A stretch of DNA of 19,859 nt from Trebonia sp. (GTDB lineage Bacteria > Actinomycetota > Actinomycetes > Streptosporangiales > Streptosporangiaceae), in the NCBI GenBank assembly GCA_030038035.1, contig JASHPP010000175.1, positions 1 through 19,859 of the forward strand, read 5' to 3'. The notes under the pieces were generated by a model, which did no database searches, was not told the origin of the DNA, and was given only the letters and a program-made list of their open reading frames with translations. The first letter of the stretch is position 1. Every line of letters starts with the position of its first letter. The position numbers and the translations under genes are program-made. This document shows, piece after piece, positions 17,500 to 19,859 of the stretch.

Positions 17500-17532
17500 C
17501 GACGGGTCCCCGCGCCGCACGGGGGCCCGTCG
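17500..17532. terminator. Strong bidirectional hairpin between convergent DUF397 genes
   Basis: CGACGGGTCCCCG (17500-17512) pairs with CGGGGGCCCGTCG (17520-17532), 13 pairs including one T-G wobble, around a seven-base loop. It starts five bases beyond the stop codon of the minus-strand DUF397 gene and 130 bases beyond that of the plus-strand one. There is no T run in either direction. The position between converging genes makes a shared terminator the natural reading. Confidence 0.7.
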
Positions 17533-17537
17533 ACATG

Positions 17538-17774
17538 TCAGCCGAATTCGCCGTCCTTGGCCCCGCCCACGAAGGCATCCCACTCCGGTGCCGAGAACAC
17601 CAGCGCGGGCCCGGACGGGTGCCGTGAGTGCCGGACGGCTACCTGACCGTCGGCGAGAAACGCGACTTCGACGCAGTTTCCCCCGGTGGGACCGCTGCGG
17701 CTGCTCTTCACCCACCGCGCGCCGGTCGCCCTGCTGAGGTCCCTGGCGGACATTCCGTTGCTCACGTCACTCAT
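17538..17774 (-). CDS. Second DUF397 protein
   Basis: A 78-residue DUF397 protein. After a 20-residue leader come WVKSSRSG, GNCVEVAFLADGQVAVRHSR and FSAPEWDAFVGGAKDGEFG. Compared with its neighbour on the other strand, the usual RDSK is replaced by RHSR and the protein ends at GEFG without extra residues, so the two are divergent family members rather than a recent duplicate. The start ATG at 17774 overlaps the end of the upstream regulator gene by eight bases, so it is translationally coupled to that regulator. An internal ATG at 17753 would remove seven residues and is possible. Confidence 0.9.
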   Translation of the reverse strand: MSDVSNGMSARDLSRATGARWVKSSRSGPTGGNCVEVAFLADGQVAVRHSRHPSGPALVFSAPEWDAFVGGAKDGEFG

Positions 17775-18630
17775 CGCGCTTCGCCTCCAGTTCCCTGATG
17801 ATCCCGTCGAGGATCTGCGGTGTCCGCTGCGGCTCGTGGGCCATGATGCTCAGCCGCTCCATCGCGAGCAGGTAGCGGTCTACTTCGGCCTGCTTGTCGA
17901 GGTAGAGCGCGCTGGTCAGGTTCTCCACGTAGACCACGTCGGGAAGGTCGCTGTCGGTGAACCGCAGAATGCTGAAGCCGCCAGGCGCCGCGTAGCCGCC
18001 CATCCCGTACGGGATGACCTGCAGGGTCAGCGCCGGGGTGCTGCTCTGCTTGCGCAGGTAGCTGAGCTGCTCGACCTGCACGTCGGGGCCGGCGACCGGG
18101 CGCCGCAGTGCCGCCTCGTCGACGATGACCCAGAGCTTCAGCTTGCCCTCGCGGAACCGCCGCTGCCGCTCCCTGCGGAGCACGACATGCCGCTCCGCAT
18201 CCTCGACGGAGAAGTCGCCGAGCGACAGCACGGCGGTCGCGTACTCCTCGGTCTGCAGGAGGCCGGGGATGAACTGCGGCTCGTACACCCGGATCGACCG
18301 CGCCGCCTCTTCCATGCCGACGTACGCCTGGAACCACTCGGGCAGGATGTCGTGGTAGCGCTGCCACCAGCCGGGCCGGTTAGCCTGCTCGGCCAGGGTG
18401 AGCAGCTGCGAACGCTCGACGGGATCGGCGTCGTAGAGGTTCAGCAGGTCGAGCACGTCGATCTCGCGGATCGCGTTACGGCCGAGCTCGATACGGCTGA
18501 TCTTGGACTCTGACGCCCGGATCGACGCGGCGGCCCGCCGCGCCGAGATGCCCTTGCTCTCCCGCAGCCGCCGCAGGTGGCCGCCAAGCAGGATGCGCAG
18601 GACCGTAGGTCCGTCGGAAGAGTCAGGCAC
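17767..18630 (-). CDS. Second XRE-DUF5753 regulator (WhiJ/Scr1 family)
   Basis: A 287-residue regulator with a helix-turn-helix at about residues 15-70 (LGGHLRRLRESKGISARRAA, then SESKISRIELGRNAI) and a DUF5753 domain with GWWQRYHDILPEWFQAYVG, YEPQFIPGLLQTEEYA, RQRRFREGKLKLWVIVDEAALRR, IPYGMGGYAAPGGFSILRF and VVYVENLTSALYLDK. It shares the plan of the regulator at 16240 but differs at most positions, including the recognition helix, so it should read a different operator. The GTG start has GAGGAGG nine bases upstream. It is in an operon with the DUF397 gene at 17538 and faces the other cassette tail to tail. Confidence 0.92.
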   Translation of the reverse strand: MPDSSDGPTVLRILLGGHLRRLRESKGISARRAAASIRASESKISRIELGRNAIREIDVLDLLNLYDADPVERSQLLTLAEQANRPGWWQRYHDILPEWFQAYVGMEEAARSIRVYEPQFIPGLLQTEEYATAVLSLGDFSVEDAERHVVLRRERQRRFREGKLKLWVIVDEAALRRPVAGPDVQVEQLSYLRKQSSTPALTLQVIPYGMGGYAAPGGFSILRFTDSDLPDVVYVENLTSALYLDKQAEVDRYLLAMERLSIMAHEPQRTPQILDGIIRELEAKRDE

Positions 18631-18685
18631 GCCGGCCGACCTCCTCGTTGTCCGTTGCCACCCGGCACGGTTAATGTCCCCAAGA

Positions 18686-18695
18686 ATTGCGCAAT
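18686..18695. promoter_or_regulatory. Palindrome ATTGCGCAAT upstream of the minus-strand regulator
   Basis: A perfect 10-bp palindrome located about 56 bases before the regulator start, in its predicted leader. It is a candidate operator, perhaps for autoregulation. Confidence 0.4.
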
Positions 18696-18748
18696 CGCGT
18701 CAGCGGGGCGGTTCCCGGGCGCCCCAATGGTATCGCGCACGTCATATC

Positions 18749-18777
18749 AGGTTAGCTCTCGAACCCGCGTCGCTCAA
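18749..18777 (-). promoter_or_regulatory. Candidate promoter of the minus-strand XRE-DUF397 operon
   Basis: On the minus strand, TTGAGC (18772-18777), a 17-base spacer and TAACCT (18749-18754). The -35 lies inside the perfect inverted repeat CGCTCA-ATC-TGAGCG (18771-18785), which could be an operator. Transcription would start near 18742, giving a leader of about 110 bases. Confidence 0.4.
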
Positions 18778-18853
18778 TCTGAGCGTATACCTCTTCCTGG
18801 CCCGCCGGTGGCCCCGTTTGCCAGTTGAAGCACGCGGTGCGGGAGTTCCTGCC

Positions 18854-18932
18854 GTGCATGCACAGGGCCGGTTTCTGTGCATGCACAAAAGCCTTATTGT
18901 GCATGCACAACCGCCGTTTTGTGCATGCACAA
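18854..18932. repeat. Four phased copies of palindrome TTGTGCATGCACAA
   Basis: The core GTGCATGCAC is present at 18854-18863, 18877-18886, 18899-18908 and 18921-18930. The third and fourth copies are full 14-bp palindromes TTGTGCATGCACAA; the second is 12 bp (TGTGCATGCACA); the first has CC instead of TT on the left. Centres are 23, 22 and 22 bp apart, about two helical turns, so all face one side of the DNA. The spacers differ in sequence. This is the pattern of a cooperative operator array. Confidence 0.8.
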
Positions 18933-19103
18933 GGCGACCGCCGCGAGCCCGGCTCCGGGCCCGGTAAGTGCCCTCCCAGGCTCCCCCGTGCCGCGTCAGT
19001 AAAGCGCGCACGCCCGGTTTCACGTAATTGCGCCGCGGGTAATTCGCCAATTTTCCCGGCGGCCACGAGCGGTCGCCGCCGCCGCGGGGCCGCCTCCAGG
19101 CAA

Positions 19104-19134
19104 TTGCAAGCGGATATTCCGCCTCCGTTATGAT
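19104..19134 (+). promoter_or_regulatory. Promoter of the aldo/keto reductase gene with internal inverted repeat
   Basis: TTGCAA (19104-19109), a 19-base spacer and TATGAT (19129-19134). The -10 ends seven bases before the ATG, so the mRNA is probably leaderless. Within the spacer, GCGGA-TAT-TCCGC (19110-19122) is a perfect 5-bp inverted repeat that could be a repressor site. Confidence 0.5.
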
Positions 19135-19141
19135 GCCTGTC

Positions 19142-19859
19142 ATGCGCTATCGAACCCTCGGCGACTCCGGGCTGCTCGTCTCAGTGGTCGGCCTCGGCTG
19201 CAACAACTTCGGCGGACGTCTGGACGTGCAGCAGACGCGTACGGTGGTGGACGCCGCCATCGACGCCGGCATCACTCTTCTGGACACGTCCGACACCTAC
19301 GGCCAGGACGGCGGGTCTGAGCTCGCGCTCGGCGAGGCGCTCGCCGGCCGCCGCGACGCGGTGGTCCTGGCCACGAAGTTCGGCAACCAGCGGACGGACA
19401 TGGGGTATGGCCCCGCCGCCGGGGCCAAGGGCAGCCGCAAGTACATCAGGCTGGCCGTGGAGAAGTCGCTCACGCGGCTGCGGACCGACTACATCGACCT
19501 GTACCAGCTGCACACCCCGGACCCGCTGACGCCGATCGAGGAGACGCTCGCCGCGCTGTCCGAGCTGGTCACCGAGGGCAAGGTCAGGTACCTGGGGCAC
19601 TCGAACCTGTCAGGCTGGCAGCTCGCGGACGCCGCGCACAAGGCGGCGAGCGCCAACCGCACCCCGTTCGTCTCCGCCCAGAACCACTGGTCGCTGCTCG
19701 AGCGCGGCGCGGAAGCGGAGGTGCTCCCCGCGGCGCGCCACTTCGGGCTCGGCGTGCTGCCGTTCTTCCCGCTGGCGAACGGGCTGCTCACCGGCAAGGT
19801 GCGGCGCGGCCAGGCGGTGCCCGCCGGCACCCGGCTCGCGGCCCGCGCTGGCTACGTCA
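19142..19859 (+). CDS. Aldo/keto reductase (3' end outside the window)
   Basis: The first 239 residues of an NADPH-dependent aldo/keto reductase of the potassium-channel-beta/Tas-like group, which reduces carbonyl compounds in the cytoplasm. The start MRYRTLGDSGLLVSVVGLGC is typical. The catalytic tetrad is complete: Asp48 and Tyr53 (LLDTSDTYG), Lys79 (ATKFG) and His124 (YQLHTPD). EGKVRYLGHSNLSGWQL and FPLANGLLTGK follow. The substrate cannot be predicted. No Shine-Dalgarno precedes the ATG at 19142, and a -10 element seven bases upstream suggests a leaderless mRNA. The gene is intact up to the window end. Confidence 0.92.
   Translation, partial: MRYRTLGDSGLLVSVVGLGCNNFGGRLDVQQTRTVVDAAIDAGITLLDTSDTYGQDGGSELALGEALAGRRDAVVLATKFGNQRTDMGYGPAAGAKGSRKYIRLAVEKSLTRLRTDYIDLYQLHTPDPLTPIEETLAALSELVTEGKVRYLGHSNLSGWQLADAAHKAASANRTPFVSAQNHWSLLERGAEAEVLPAARHFGLGVLPFFPLANGLLTGKVRRGQAVPAGTRLAARAGYV

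Larger units (their letters stand above)
18631..19141. other. Divergent intergenic region with palindrome array
   Basis: No gene was found in these 511 bases. The region separates the minus-strand XRE-DUF5753 gene from the plus-strand aldo/keto reductase gene and contains a candidate promoter for each. Besides the palindromes listed separately it has a GCCCGG/CCGGGC pair with a two-base loop at 18947-18960. Open frames across it give Cys/His-containing peptides only because the palindrome is read repeatedly. Confidence 0.7.

Noticed and set aside
17686..18513. 275-codon plus-strand frame opposite the second XRE regulator
   Set aside because: It is the complement of a clear XRE-DUF5753 gene and shows no domain of its own.
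15135..18630. Recent duplication or insertion sequence explaining the paired cassettes
   Set aside because: The two regulators and two DUF397 proteins differ at most positions, and no transposase, terminal repeats or target duplication was seen.
18854..18932. CRISPR array
   Set aside because: Repeats are only 10-14 bp perfect palindromes with spacers of 8-13 bases, far below CRISPR repeat and spacer lengths, and no cas genes are near.
18742..19143. Frames on both strands with repeated Cys/His motifs resembling zinc-binding peptides
   Set aside because: The Cys-Met-His and Cys-Ala-Cys strings come from reading the GTGCATGCAC palindrome in successive frames; no start context or conserved domain.

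Overview
The window is high-GC DNA with many GTG and TTG starts, tight four-base overlaps and the order pyrG, Nudix, ald, xerD, parA, scpA, scpB, rluB, aroH, tyrA, cmk, der. This is the conserved actinobacterial arrangement (compare M. tuberculosis Rv1699-Rv1713). WhiJ/Scr1-type regulators paired with DUF397 proteins point to a mycelial actinomycete, Streptosporangiales or a related order. The order-level placement is inference.

Positions 1-13800 are core genome on the + strand. A DMT-type permease is followed by pyrG (CTP synthase) overlapping a Nudix hydrolase gene, then ald (alanine dehydrogenase). After a 270-base gap comes xerD, then a segregation cluster: an orphan ParA-type ATPase, a small basic protein, and the kleisin complex genes scpA and scpB. 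These are tightly coupled to rluB, aroH (chorismate mutase) and tyrA (prephenate dehydrogenase). A DUF5302 protein, cmk and der follow. The pyrG leader can fold so that its Shine-Dalgarno is paired with the likely transcription start, as in the enterobacterial pyrC switch.

Positions 13850-15761 hold bioA and, converging on it with a 109-base 3' overlap, an RsbW-like ATPase gene. bioA carries an in-frame 9-bp repeat expansion close to its PLP lysine.

Positions 15135-18630 look accessory and regulatory: the RsbW-like ATPase (-), an AT-rich gap packed with inverted and direct repeats, an XRE-DUF5753 regulator plus DUF397 protein (+), a strong bidirectional hairpin, then a second DUF397 plus XRE-DUF5753 pair (-). 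These are two divergent whiJ-type cassettes placed tail to tail.

Positions 18631-19141 are a divergent intergenic region with four copies of a perfect palindrome, centre to centre 22-23 bp, followed by an aldo/keto reductase gene that runs off the window end.

Recurrent themes are probable leaderless genes (a -10-like hexamer 6-8 bases before the start codon) and short GC-rich repeats of 9 or 15 bp inside coding sequence. I saw no tRNA, rRNA, insertion sequence or CRISPR array.
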